A DNA stretch of 36,379 nt from Lentisphaeria bacterium (GTDB lineage Bacteria > Verrucomicrobiota > Lentisphaeria > Victivallales > UBA1829): positions 1 through 36,379 of the forward strand of contig JAFSZN010000005.1 of the NCBI GenBank assembly GCA_017455665.1, written 5' to 3'. The notes beneath the pieces are model-generated. The model had not been told where the DNA came from. It ran no database searches and saw only the letters and a program-made list of their open reading frames with translations. Positions 14,651 to 22,246 of this stretch are shown here, one piece after another. Positions within the stretch are counted from its first letter, which is position 1. Each line of letters opens with the position of its first letter. The position numbers and the translations under genes are program-made.

Positions 14651-15460
14651 ATGTCAAAACGCATTATCGCTTTCTTCCTTGCCGCAGCCGCGCTGTGCGT
14701 TTTTCCCGTGCGTTTTCCTGCTCAGGAAAAAGCCGGGAAAGAACCTTCCCACGCGAAGTGCGCGCATTGCCAGAAGGAGAAATTCGTGTCGGTCCAGGCG
14801 AAAAATGGCGCCGGGAAGCCGGTCCCGCTCTGCTACGAATGCGCGATGCTGCCCCGGTGCGAATACTGCCAGCTGCCTTCCGAAACCGTGTCCGGCGGAG
14901 GAGACCGTCTCTGCCGGGACTGCGCCAAAGACTGCATCAAGGAAAATGCCGAGGCGGAAAAAGTCCTGAAAGACGTCCGGCAGGTCCTATCCACGAAATT
15001 CAAGATGACCACCAAACACAAGATCATTTACGAGCTCGGCACACGCAGGGAGCTCAACCTCGAGGCAGACGGCGAGCACAATGAGCTGGGGTGGTTCGAC
15101 CCGAAGACGATCCGGAACAAACCGCAGTACACGATCCGCATCCTGACCGGGCTCCCGCGCGACGTGTTCCGTTCGGTCGGGGCGCACGAGCTGGCGCACG
15201 ACTGGATGAGCGAGGAGCTGCCGCACCTGATGGACAAACCGGAGATCCGGGAGGGCTTCGCCGAATTCGTCGCCTGGTCGTTCTCGAAAGCCGAGGGAAA
15301 CAAGCGCATGATGGAATACACGGAAGGACGCACCGATGATGTGTACGGCGGGGGCTTCCGCAAAGTCAGCGCGATGATGGGCGAGGCGAAAACGGCACCC
15401 GAATGGAAAAAGATCCTGCTGAAGGAGTATCCTCTGAAGGGAAAAAAGAACGGCAGGTGA
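14651..15460 (+). CDS. Secreted DA1-like zinc metallopeptidase, paralogue 1
   Basis: 269 aa. Signal peptide (residues 1-25, ending FPAQEK), then two cysteine zinc-binding modules (CAHC...CYEC; CEYC...CRDC) resembling the LIM/LIM-like part of plant DA1, then a peptidase domain. His179-Glu180-Leu-Ala-His183 is an HExxH zinc site, followed by EGFAEFVAW (Glu201/Glu205), where DA1 has HEMMH...EEG. The C-terminal VYGGGFRKV matches the DA1 family YGDGFR motif. Plant DA1 is a ubiquitin-activated endopeptidase; a secreted bacterial relative must have another substrate (inference). The start at 14651 begins the signal peptide; the longer frame runs through the promoter. The next gene is a paralogue. 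Confidence 0.82.
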   Translation: MSKRIIAFFLAAAALCVFPVRFPAQEKAGKEPSHAKCAHCQKEKFVSVQAKNGAGKPVPLCYECAMLPRCEYCQLPSETVSGGGDRLCRDCAKDCIKENAEAEKVLKDVRQVLSTKFKMTTKHKIIYELGTRRELNLEADGEHNELGWFDPKTIRNKPQYTIRILTGLPRDVFRSVGAHELAHDWMSEELPHLMDKPEIREGFAEFVAWSFSKAEGNKRMMEYTEGRTDDVYGGGFRKVSAMMGEAKTAPEWKKILLKEYPLKGKKNGR

Positions 15461-15515
15461 TCCGCCTTTTCCGGTTTCGTTTTCCTTAAAAAACTAAAAA
15501 AATCGGATCGGGCAT

Positions 15516-15544
15516 TTGACATTCACCGGTTCCGGTAGTATATT
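15516..15544 (+). promoter_or_regulatory. Promoter of DA1-like gene 2
   Basis: TTGACA (15516-15521), 17-bp spacer, TATATT (15539-15544): the best consensus match in the window. It shows that the second paralogue has its own start rather than only read-through. Confidence 0.75.
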
Positions 15545-15584
15545 CTTGTCTGCTATGAACGAACAACGGAGTTTCAGAAGCACC

Positions 15585-16601
15585 ATGATGTACCGTTTTC
15601 TCACCCTGTTTCTGACATTTTTCCTTTCCATTCTGCTCAGCGGCGGCCTGTTCGCGGCGCGGAACGTGATGACCTGCGACTGGTGCGGCAAAAGAATCTC
15701 TTCCAACGCATCGTTCCTGAAGTCCGAGGACAAGAATTTCTGCAGCGAGAAATGTTTCAACCAGTATGCCGAATCGCTTCTTCCGGTCTGCGATGTCTGC
15801 GGCAAACGATTCAAGCAGGGGTTCACCAGCAACGACAAAAACTATTGCTCGAAAGCCTGTCTGGAAACCACCTTCCGCGAATGCGTCCACTGCCATCGGC
15901 GCGAACCGAAAGGCTTCATCATCGGCAACAACATGTTCCTCTGCGAATACTGCAAGGAACTGCCGGCATGCTCCAGCTGCCAGATGCCGCTTGACAAGTT
16001 CTCGAAAGACCTCGGCGACGGCCGCAGCCTGTGCCGGGAATGCGCCCGCGACGCCATTTTTTCACAGTCCGAGGCGGAAAAGATCATGACCTCGCTCCGC
16101 CAGACACTCGCCGACAAGTTCAAAATGGGCACGAAGCACACGATCAAATTCGACCTCTGCACCCGGGAAGAACTCAAAAAGGAATCCTCCGGCGACGGCG
16201 AACGCGAGCTCGGCCTCTTCATCTTCCACCGGAACACGCTTACGTTTTTCAACCACCCCATCCGCAGCAAGGATGAATTCCGCATCCTGATCCTGAGGGG
16301 CCAGCCGCCGGACTTCTTCCGCGGCGTCGGCGCGCATGAGCTCGCCCACGATTGGATGCAGGAGAACCTGCCGCACATCGACGATCCGCAAATCCGCGAA
16401 GGATTCGCCGAGTTCGTCGCCTGGCTGTACGCAAAAACGGCAAAGCTGGACCGCGTCCCCTGGCGCATGGAGCAGAACACCGATCCGGTCTACGGCGACG
16501 GATTCCGCAAGGTGCGCGACCTGATGGGCAACGCGAAGACGGCCCCGGAATGGAAACAGGTCCTGCTGAACGTCTGTCCCGCGCCCGCCGAGGCGAAATA
16601 A
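15585..16601 (+). CDS. Secreted DA1-like zinc metallopeptidase, paralogue 2
   Basis: 338 aa from this start. Signal peptide MMYRFLTLFLTFFLSILLSG...FAA, then four successive cysteine modules (CDWC...CSEKC, CDVC...CSKAC, CVHC...CEYC, CSSC...CREC), two more than its neighbour. The peptidase domain has HELAH at 251-255 and REGFAEFVAW after it, and VYGDGFRKV near the end as in plant DA1. The two genes share the order KFKMGTKHTIKFDL / KFKMTTKHKIIYEL, RILILRG / RILTGLP and TAPEWKQVLL / TAPEWKKILL, so they are tandem duplicates with different numbers of zinc modules. ATGs at 15555 or 15588 are alternative starts; the transcript is predicted to begin near 15551. Confidence 0.83.
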   Translation: MMYRFLTLFLTFFLSILLSGGLFAARNVMTCDWCGKRISSNASFLKSEDKNFCSEKCFNQYAESLLPVCDVCGKRFKQGFTSNDKNYCSKACLETTFRECVHCHRREPKGFIIGNNMFLCEYCKELPACSSCQMPLDKFSKDLGDGRSLCRECARDAIFSQSEAEKIMTSLRQTLADKFKMGTKHTIKFDLCTREELKKESSGDGERELGLFIFHRNTLTFFNHPIRSKDEFRILILRGQPPDFFRGVGAHELAHDWMQENLPHIDDPQIREGFAEFVAWLYAKTAKLDRVPWRMEQNTDPVYGDGFRKVRDLMGNAKTAPEWKQVLLNVCPAPAEAK

Positions 16602-16616
16602 GGAAGCGCCGGCGAA

Positions 16617-17399
16617 GTGGATACCGCGAACATCTTATCCGTTTTCGTGACGCTCGCCGTACTCGTCATTTTCCCCGCCTTCATCTTTTTCCTGTTCATC
16701 CGCGCCGTCCGCAATCCGGGAACGCGCTGGTGGGGCATCGTGATCCTGCTTGCCATCCTCACATGCTACTGCACCACCTGGGTCGGTGTCGCCGGGCTTG
16801 TCGTCGGCGGGAACGCCACCGGATCCGCCGCGCTGGAAGAACGGTACTGCGAAGAATTCCGCAAGGCGCTGACGCAGACGGAGACGCTGCCCGATGCGTT
16901 CGCGCGCATGGACGAGCTTTCCGCCGGGGACGATTACAGGATCGGCGAACCGGACAAAAATCTGCGTTTCCGCTACGTCTGGCTGCTGGGCGGCTGTTTT
17001 CTCTTTGCCGGTGCGAATCTGATGATGTTCGGGCCGGGCCGCCGCGAACGCCGCCATCCCGCCGACTGCGTTATGATGACGATCGCGGCGCTGGTCGTCT
17101 TCCTGACCGGGATCTGGCAGATCGCCTGGGGCAACGGCTATGCGTACCAGGCGGGATCATTCCGCAGGGCGCTCGCAGAATGGCACGAAGGCATCCCGGC
17201 GGATGCGATTCACGCATCGAACGAAGAAATCGCGGCAGGATTTGCAGACGAAAAGATCGATCGATTGAACCGGCTCAGACAAATGCTTTTCAAACGATCC
17301 GAAAAGAAGATCAACGATCCTCCGCGCGAAGATAAGACCGCGGAAAACGATTCCTCCGCCCCCGTGGAAAACGCGCCGGAAAACGATGCGGGTTCCTGA
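16617..17399 (+). CDS. Multi-pass membrane protein, unknown
   Basis: 260 aa with a GTG start at 16617 and AAGGA about 12 nt upstream, 15 nt after the second DA1-like gene, so probably co-transcribed. About four hydrophobic segments: residues 7-30, 38-65, around 121-140 and around 150-170. A charged soluble loop (about 66-118) lies between the second and third. The C-terminal 90 residues are hydrophilic, Lys/Glu/Asp/Pro-rich, and probably cytosolic or disordered. I do not recognise the family. Its placement hints at a role with the secreted peptidases, but nothing in the sequence shows it. Confidence 0.65.
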   Translation: MDTANILSVFVTLAVLVIFPAFIFFLFIRAVRNPGTRWWGIVILLAILTCYCTTWVGVAGLVVGGNATGSAALEERYCEEFRKALTQTETLPDAFARMDELSAGDDYRIGEPDKNLRFRYVWLLGGCFLFAGANLMMFGPGRRERRHPADCVMMTIAALVVFLTGIWQIAWGNGYAYQAGSFRRALAEWHEGIPADAIHASNEEIAAGFADEKIDRLNRLRQMLFKRSEKKINDPPREDKTAENDSSAPVENAPENDAGS

Positions 17400-17721
17400 T
17401 CCCGATCCGCGATATCCGCAGCAAAAAGCTGATTGCAAAAACGCGCATAGCGGCATCCGGAATCACACACTTTTTCAAAAGGTTTCAACGCCTTGCGGAG
17501 TCGTGTTTTGTTTCCATTGTCCGTCAGGAATGACGCCTTGATCGTCATTTATAACTTATTCTACATCATATTATTGACAGGATTACGGACGGATTTGACG
17601 ATTGTTTTGTCATTCTTGAAAGCATGTCTGCCTTTTGATTGTCCAGCTGAAGATAAAGTCGGATTGCGACTACTTGTTATCTTTTTGTTTACATCTTGAT
17701 TCCCCTCCCCGCGAAGACAGG
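17400..17721. other. AT-rich gene-free spacer
   Basis: No gene seen on either strand; a 68-codon open frame at 17493-17699 has no ribosome-binding site or recognisable composition. It is notably AT-rich from 17540 to 17700 compared with its flanks. No strong terminator follows the membrane protein gene on the plus strand. Confidence 0.5.
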
Positions 17722-17758
17722 AAAAACGCCGGGAGATCATCGTGTGATCCGCCCGGCG
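17722..17758 (-). terminator. Intrinsic terminator after the serpin gene
   Basis: Stem CGCCGGG (17727-17733) / CCCGGCG (17752-17758) with an inner GATCA/TGATC pairing, followed by five T on the minus strand. Confidence 0.75.
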
Positions 17759-17794
17759 CAAATGGGTCAGATTTCTTAAAAATATGATCCGATT

Positions 17795-19027
17795 TTATTT
17801 CGCGGTCGGATCGTTGATGCGGCCTGCGAAGAGGACGAGTCCGGTCTGGTTGTCGCGGATGAGGACCATGAACGGACGGTCGGCACGGAACTCGTTGACG
17901 GGGTCGGGCATGCCGATGGAGGTGATCCTCGCCATGCCGATGGCGGTGGCGGCGGCGGCCTTCGTGGAGACTTCGTCCATCTTCAGCGCGGTCTTGTGCA
18001 CCACGTTTTCGATCTTGAGCGCTTCCTCGGTGTCGATGCCGGAGAAGTCGGCGAAATTGGAGAACGGGGTCTTCATGCCGAGCCCCTGCAGGGTCTTGTT
18101 GAGGTCGAGTTTGCAGGTCAGGTCGGTCTTCGGGAGCCAGACGCGCGTTTCGCCGCGCATACGGCGTCCGAGCCAGGCGTCAAGCTTGTCGCCGATGGAA
18201 GCCGCCATCGTCGCCAGCGCAGCCTCGCCGTGGTCGGACCCGCCGTTGATCGGCATGAGCGCGACGAGTTCGAAGCGGCGGTTTTCGTAGGGCAGGACGA
18301 TTGCGTGGACGTTCTCCTGATAATTGGCGTAGTAGGCGATGCCGCTGCTCTTCTGGTACATCATCCGGACTTCCTTTTCCGCGCCGCCGAACTGCGTGAA
18401 CGTCATCGGCTTCGTGCTGTCCTTCGGGAACGGGTTCGCCCATTTCGCCTCGAAATACAGCGTGTTCAGCAGGACCATGGAGGTGTCCTTGCTGAAGAAA
18501 TCGGGCGAGAGGAGGTCCTTGATCATGTTTTTCGTGCGGGCCTCGACGTAGGCGTTGATCTTCGCGGCGACCTTCGCGGACTGGCCGAAATCCTCCTTGT
18601 AAAACGCGCCGCCGTAATACTTCTTGATCATCTCGGTGAACGCGGGCAGCACGTTCTGGTCCGTGTCGGTCCAGACGGAGTTGGAGACCAGGACTTCGGT
18701 CTTTTCCGCCTCGGCATACTGCTTCGTGACGGAGTCGAAGAACGCGCCGCAGACTGCGGGATCGGCGGGCAGGCCGAGCGTCTTGCGGATCTCGTCGGCG
18801 GTCGTGCCCTTCGCGCCGCAGTAGACCATGCCGAACGCGCCGTCGATGCTGAACGGCGAGATGAACATATTTTTCTTCGCGTCCGCCTTGCAGACTGTGT
18901 CGAACAGCTTGAAGCCCTGACGGTTCAGTTCGGAGGCGACCGCCTTCTGATCGGCGGCTTCATCGGCAAACGCGGGGATCGCGACGCTCATGGCGCACAG
19001 GGCGGCGTGAAACAGTGTTTTTTTCAT
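17795..19027 (-). CDS. Secreted serpin-family protease inhibitor
   Basis: 410 aa. The signal peptide MKKTLFHAALCAMSVAIPAFA is followed by a full serpin domain: NMFISPFSIDGAFGMVYCGAKGTTADEI, SNSVWTD, MVLLNTLYFEAKWANPF and the C-terminal signature FRADRPFMVLIRD...VLFAGRINDP. The reactive-loop hinge (about residues 352-362) reads DEVSTKAAAATAIG. The small-residue P14-P9 run is typical of inhibitory serpins, but P15 is Ser rather than Gly. The bait loop that follows contains Met-Ala-Arg-Ile-Thr and Gly-Met-Pro; P1 cannot be fixed by eye. Serpins trap serine or cysteine proteases, so a secreted one could protect the envelope from host or competitor proteases (inference). AAGGAG lies 8 nt before the ATG. 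Monocistronic. Confidence 0.93.
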   Translation of the reverse strand: MKKTLFHAALCAMSVAIPAFADEAADQKAVASELNRQGFKLFDTVCKADAKKNMFISPFSIDGAFGMVYCGAKGTTADEIRKTLGLPADPAVCGAFFDSVTKQYAEAEKTEVLVSNSVWTDTDQNVLPAFTEMIKKYYGGAFYKEDFGQSAKVAAKINAYVEARTKNMIKDLLSPDFFSKDTSMVLLNTLYFEAKWANPFPKDSTKPMTFTQFGGAEKEVRMMYQKSSGIAYYANYQENVHAIVLPYENRRFELVALMPINGGSDHGEAALATMAASIGDKLDAWLGRRMRGETRVWLPKTDLTCKLDLNKTLQGLGMKTPFSNFADFSGIDTEEALKIENVVHKTALKMDEVSTKAAAATAIGMARITSIGMPDPVNEFRADRPFMVLIRDNQTGLVLFAGRINDPTAK

Positions 19028-19331
19028 GTTTTTGCTCCTTGTATGGTACGTGTTTCAAAAGGTGTTTCTGTATATTAGATGCATAAAAGGCGGAAATCTT
19101 AGCGGATAGACCGTTTTTTCACGAACAAATCCCGTCATGCCCTCGCTTCACGCCGGATGGGACGACGCTTCGCAGGGGCTTGTCAATAAAACGCCGGAAA
19201 CAGCCCGGGAATCGTCCGCGACAGCAAAAACGGAGACCAACACGCGGGAAACGGGAACCGCGCCGGAATCGCCCGGAAATGATCAGTTATGCGTTTTTTG
19301 AAAGCCCCCGCAGCAGCAAGCAGCACCGCCG
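19028..19331. other. Gene-free spacer upstream of the serpin gene
   Basis: No gene supported on either strand. A possible serpin -10 (TAATAT on the minus strand near 19074-19079) has no good -35, so it is not called. The rest is unstructured as far as I can see. Confidence 0.4.
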
Positions 19332-19367
19332 AAAAAAAGACCCGGTACCGAAAACCGGCGCCGGGTC
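19332..19367 (-). terminator. Intrinsic terminator of the secretin operon
   Basis: Stem GACCCGG (19339-19345) / CCGGGTC (19361-19367), followed by seven T on the minus strand, 21 bp beyond the last secretin stop. Confidence 0.8.
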
Positions 19368-19387
19368 GCAGATTCGCATCGGGGCGA

Positions 19388-22234
19388 TCAGATCGCCGGG
19401 ACGCCGCGTCCGCTCTGGTCTTCGCGGAACGGGGATCCGTCGGGCTTGATCAGGCGGCTGGTGAGGAAGATCAGGAGGTTGGTCTTCTTGGCGCCTTTGC
19501 CCTTGCCCTGGAAGAAGCGTCCGATCAGCGGGAGGTCGCCGAGGATCGGGTACTGGTCTTCGATCATGGACAGCTCGTCGCGGATCACGCCGCCGAGGAC
19601 AACGGTCTCGCCGTCGTAGCTCATGACGTTGGTGTTCAGATAACGGGCTTCGATGATCGGCATCTTCAGGGTGTTGGGATACAGCTCGTTGTTGTCTCCC
19701 AGCGGGATGGAGTAGGAGTAGTCGGTCCAGCCGATGAATTCCTGGATGACCGGGGTCATTTCGAGGAAGATCGTGTAGTTGTCCTCTTCCACGCGCGGAC
19801 GGACCTGCAGGGCAATGCCTTCTTCGGTGGAGCCGCCGAACTGCGGGATGGACGGCGTGAAGACCGGCACGTTGGAGCCGTTGGTGGAGATGGTTTCGAG
19901 TTCCGCCTCTTCCCAGTCGGTCGGATAGTACTTTTCCGTGACCATGCGGATGACGGCATTCTGGTTGTTCATGGTCGTCAGGCGCGGCGCGGAAAGGATT
20001 TCCGTGGAATCGGCGTTGTCCAGGGCGTGGATGCCGCCGTTGAACTGGTAGCCGTCCGCGTTGTAGGTGGACCAGTTGAAGACCGTGTCGTTATACGAAC
20101 CGGTCGTGGCGCCGAAGATGCCGGGGCTGGTCTGGGCGTTGCGGTTGAAGTGGCTGTTCGGTCCCCAGGTGAGGTGGTGGCCGTAGTTCTTCGCCGCTTC
20201 GTTCTGAAGGACGCCGGTATAGAAGGCTTCATCATCCTGCCAGTTGTCGGGGATGTAGTAAACGTCGCCGGCATGAACTTCCATCGAATCCATATTCTGA
20301 ATGTCAGCAGCAGTGACAGGGGACGTGGCGGTAGCCGGATCCTCTCTGCTGGACGGAAGAGTACGGCGAGAGGAGCTTGATCCGTTCGAGTAGTACATTA
20401 TGAAGGACTGGTCGGCAACGATACCGTCGTTTCCGGTAGGAGTCGCCGGGCGAACGCCCTGTGCCGTGACTTCATCCCATGTCGGGGCGATGCGGGAGAA
20501 CGTGTAGTCGAAGGAGAGTTCCTGAAGGTCGTTCATTTCGATTTCGACGAACTTGACCTGGATCAGCACCTGCGGATCGGAGACGTCCATCTGGTCGATC
20601 AGGTCTTCCACCTTGTCGAGCGCTTCGGAGGTATTGTAGACCGTCAGGCGGCTGCTCATCTCGTCATAGCGGACGGAGGCGCCGTTCGGGAACGGGATGC
20701 CGCGGTCGATCAGGTACTGCTTGACGCTTTCGTTGGTGAGGTCGCCGCCGATGATGCCGCTGGCAAGGATCTCCTTGTCGATCGGGAACGTTTTGCGGAC
20801 GAACTCGTCAAGCGGAACGTCCTTGGCAGCGATCACGACCGCGTAGTTTTCAACGCGGAAATGGAGGTTGGCGGCCTTGCAGATATAGCGGATGGCGTCG
20901 ATCAGGGAGACGTTCTCGACAACGAGGTTGACCGTGGTGTTTTCAGCAGTCTGGACGGGTTCCGCCCCATCGGGACCGCCGGGCATGCTGTCGTCATAGG
21001 AGTAGAAATCGCCTTCGGACTCTTCCTCGGTGTCCTCGGATTCGGTGTCCTCGGCGAATTCGTCTTCCTCGCCGAATTCATCATCGCCGGGCTGTCCGGC
21101 GGGCTTGGTGTCGTCCGTGTTGAAGCGGAGCACGAAGTTGACGCCGACGCGGTCCGGATCTTTGTCCTTGCTGGTGTGCTTGAGGAACTGGACGACCTGC
21201 GTGATGGAGACTTCCTCGAAGTCGATGCGGTCGATGATGATGTCGTGGAGTTTCTTCTGGGTGGTGCCGACATTGTCTTCCTTCACCTTGACATCTTCGA
21301 CGACGACGTCGTCGGAGGTCTCGGATCCGGTCGGGATCGGGGAGATCATTTCCCACATGGCTTCCGCCTCGCGTTCGACCCAGACTGCGCCCTGGCGGCG
21401 CTTTCCGACCTCGGACTCGTGGATGTAGATGCGGCGGAGATAGTCGATCGCCGTAATATTGTACGGGTCGAGGATTATGACCTGGTTGAATTTCTCCTGC
21501 GCACGGTTCCACTGCTTGGTGTTGTAAAGCGTCTGGCCCTGGCGGATCAGGACGGAGATGCGCTTTTCACGGTTCTTCGCCTCAGGGATAAGCTCTTCTT
21601 CGGAGGTGTCCTTCTTGTACTGGGCGGAGGACTTCATGAGCGTGTATTCGTCGATAGTCTTGCGCATGAGGGGCTCGGAAAGCGGATACACCTTGATCGC
21701 TTCCTCGCATTTTTCGATGGCTTCGTCGTAGAGGCCGCTCTGCGCAGTCTTTTCCGCCTCGTTGAAGAGCTTCCGCGACCAGTAATAGTAGGAGCTGGAG
21801 ATCATTTTCTGGACGCTGGCGATCTTGTTCTGGTTCGCCTCGGGGACTTCCCCGTCGACAACGTCCTGTTCAAGGAGCTTCAGGACGTCGATATAGATTT
21901 CGACCGCGACATCATAATCCTCATGCTCGTACGCGGTGCGCGCCTTTTCCATAAGCTCGTCGGCGTTCTGACGCTGGGCATAACGGGAGATCAGTTCATC
22001 AATGGATGCGGCGGTCTGGTCCCGGAGCGCTTCTTTTTCAGCGTCGGAGAGTTCGGCCTCAGGCTGAGCTTCAGCCGCCTCGACGGCGGATGTTTCTTCC
22101 TCGATGGCGATGTCCTCGACCTCCTGCGCAAAGGCGGGAACCGAGAAAGCAAGCGCCAGGAGGATGGCGGAATAGCGGGGGAATGCTTGCATGGGAGCCT
22201 CCATGAAATATTTCAAATCTTTAATCTTCTTCAT
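19388..22234 (-). CDS. Secretin-family outer membrane protein A (Amuc_1098-like)
   Basis: 948 aa. Signal peptide (…SAILLALAFSVPAFA|Q), then a Glu/Ala-rich stretch, a TPR-like helical region (about 85-270), N-domains interrupted by a very acidic insert (GEEDEFAEDTESEDTEEESEGD), and a C-terminal secretin domain. Typical secretin features are LIQVKFVEIEMNDLQELSFDY, STEILSAPRLTTMNNQNA, VVLGGVIRDE and PILGDLPLIGRFF...LLIFLTSRLI. It should form a multimeric outer-membrane channel. Two starts are plausible: 22234 with AGGAG 8 nt upstream, or 22192 with GGAGG 5 nt upstream, which would give a more standard signal peptide. It is the last gene of the operon, 12 nt after the other secretin. Confidence 0.88.
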   Translation of the reverse strand: MKKIKDLKYFMEAPMQAFPRYSAILLALAFSVPAFAQEVEDIAIEEETSAVEAAEAQPEAELSDAEKEALRDQTAASIDELISRYAQRQNADELMEKARTAYEHEDYDVAVEIYIDVLKLLEQDVVDGEVPEANQNKIASVQKMISSSYYYWSRKLFNEAEKTAQSGLYDEAIEKCEEAIKVYPLSEPLMRKTIDEYTLMKSSAQYKKDTSEEELIPEAKNREKRISVLIRQGQTLYNTKQWNRAQEKFNQVIILDPYNITAIDYLRRIYIHESEVGKRRQGAVWVEREAEAMWEMISPIPTGSETSDDVVVEDVKVKEDNVGTTQKKLHDIIIDRIDFEEVSITQVVQFLKHTSKDKDPDRVGVNFVLRFNTDDTKPAGQPGDDEFGEEDEFAEDTESEDTEEESEGDFYSYDDSMPGGPDGAEPVQTAENTTVNLVVENVSLIDAIRYICKAANLHFRVENYAVVIAAKDVPLDEFVRKTFPIDKEILASGIIGGDLTNESVKQYLIDRGIPFPNGASVRYDEMSSRLTVYNTSEALDKVEDLIDQMDVSDPQVLIQVKFVEIEMNDLQELSFDYTFSRIAPTWDEVTAQGVRPATPTGNDGIVADQSFIMYYSNGSSSSRRTLPSSREDPATATSPVTAADIQNMDSMEVHAGDVYYIPDNWQDDEAFYTGVLQNEAAKNYGHHLTWGPNSHFNRNAQTSPGIFGATTGSYNDTVFNWSTYNADGYQFNGGIHALDNADSTEILSAPRLTTMNNQNAVIRMVTEKYYPTDWEEAELETISTNGSNVPVFTPSIPQFGGSTEEGIALQVRPRVEEDNYTIFLEMTPVIQEFIGWTDYSYSIPLGDNNELYPNTLKMPIIEARYLNTNVMSYDGETVVLGGVIRDELSMIEDQYPILGDLPLIGRFFQGKGKGAKKTNLLIFLTSRLIKPDGSPFREDQSGRGVPAI

Positions 22235-22246
22235 TTCAGCTTCTCC

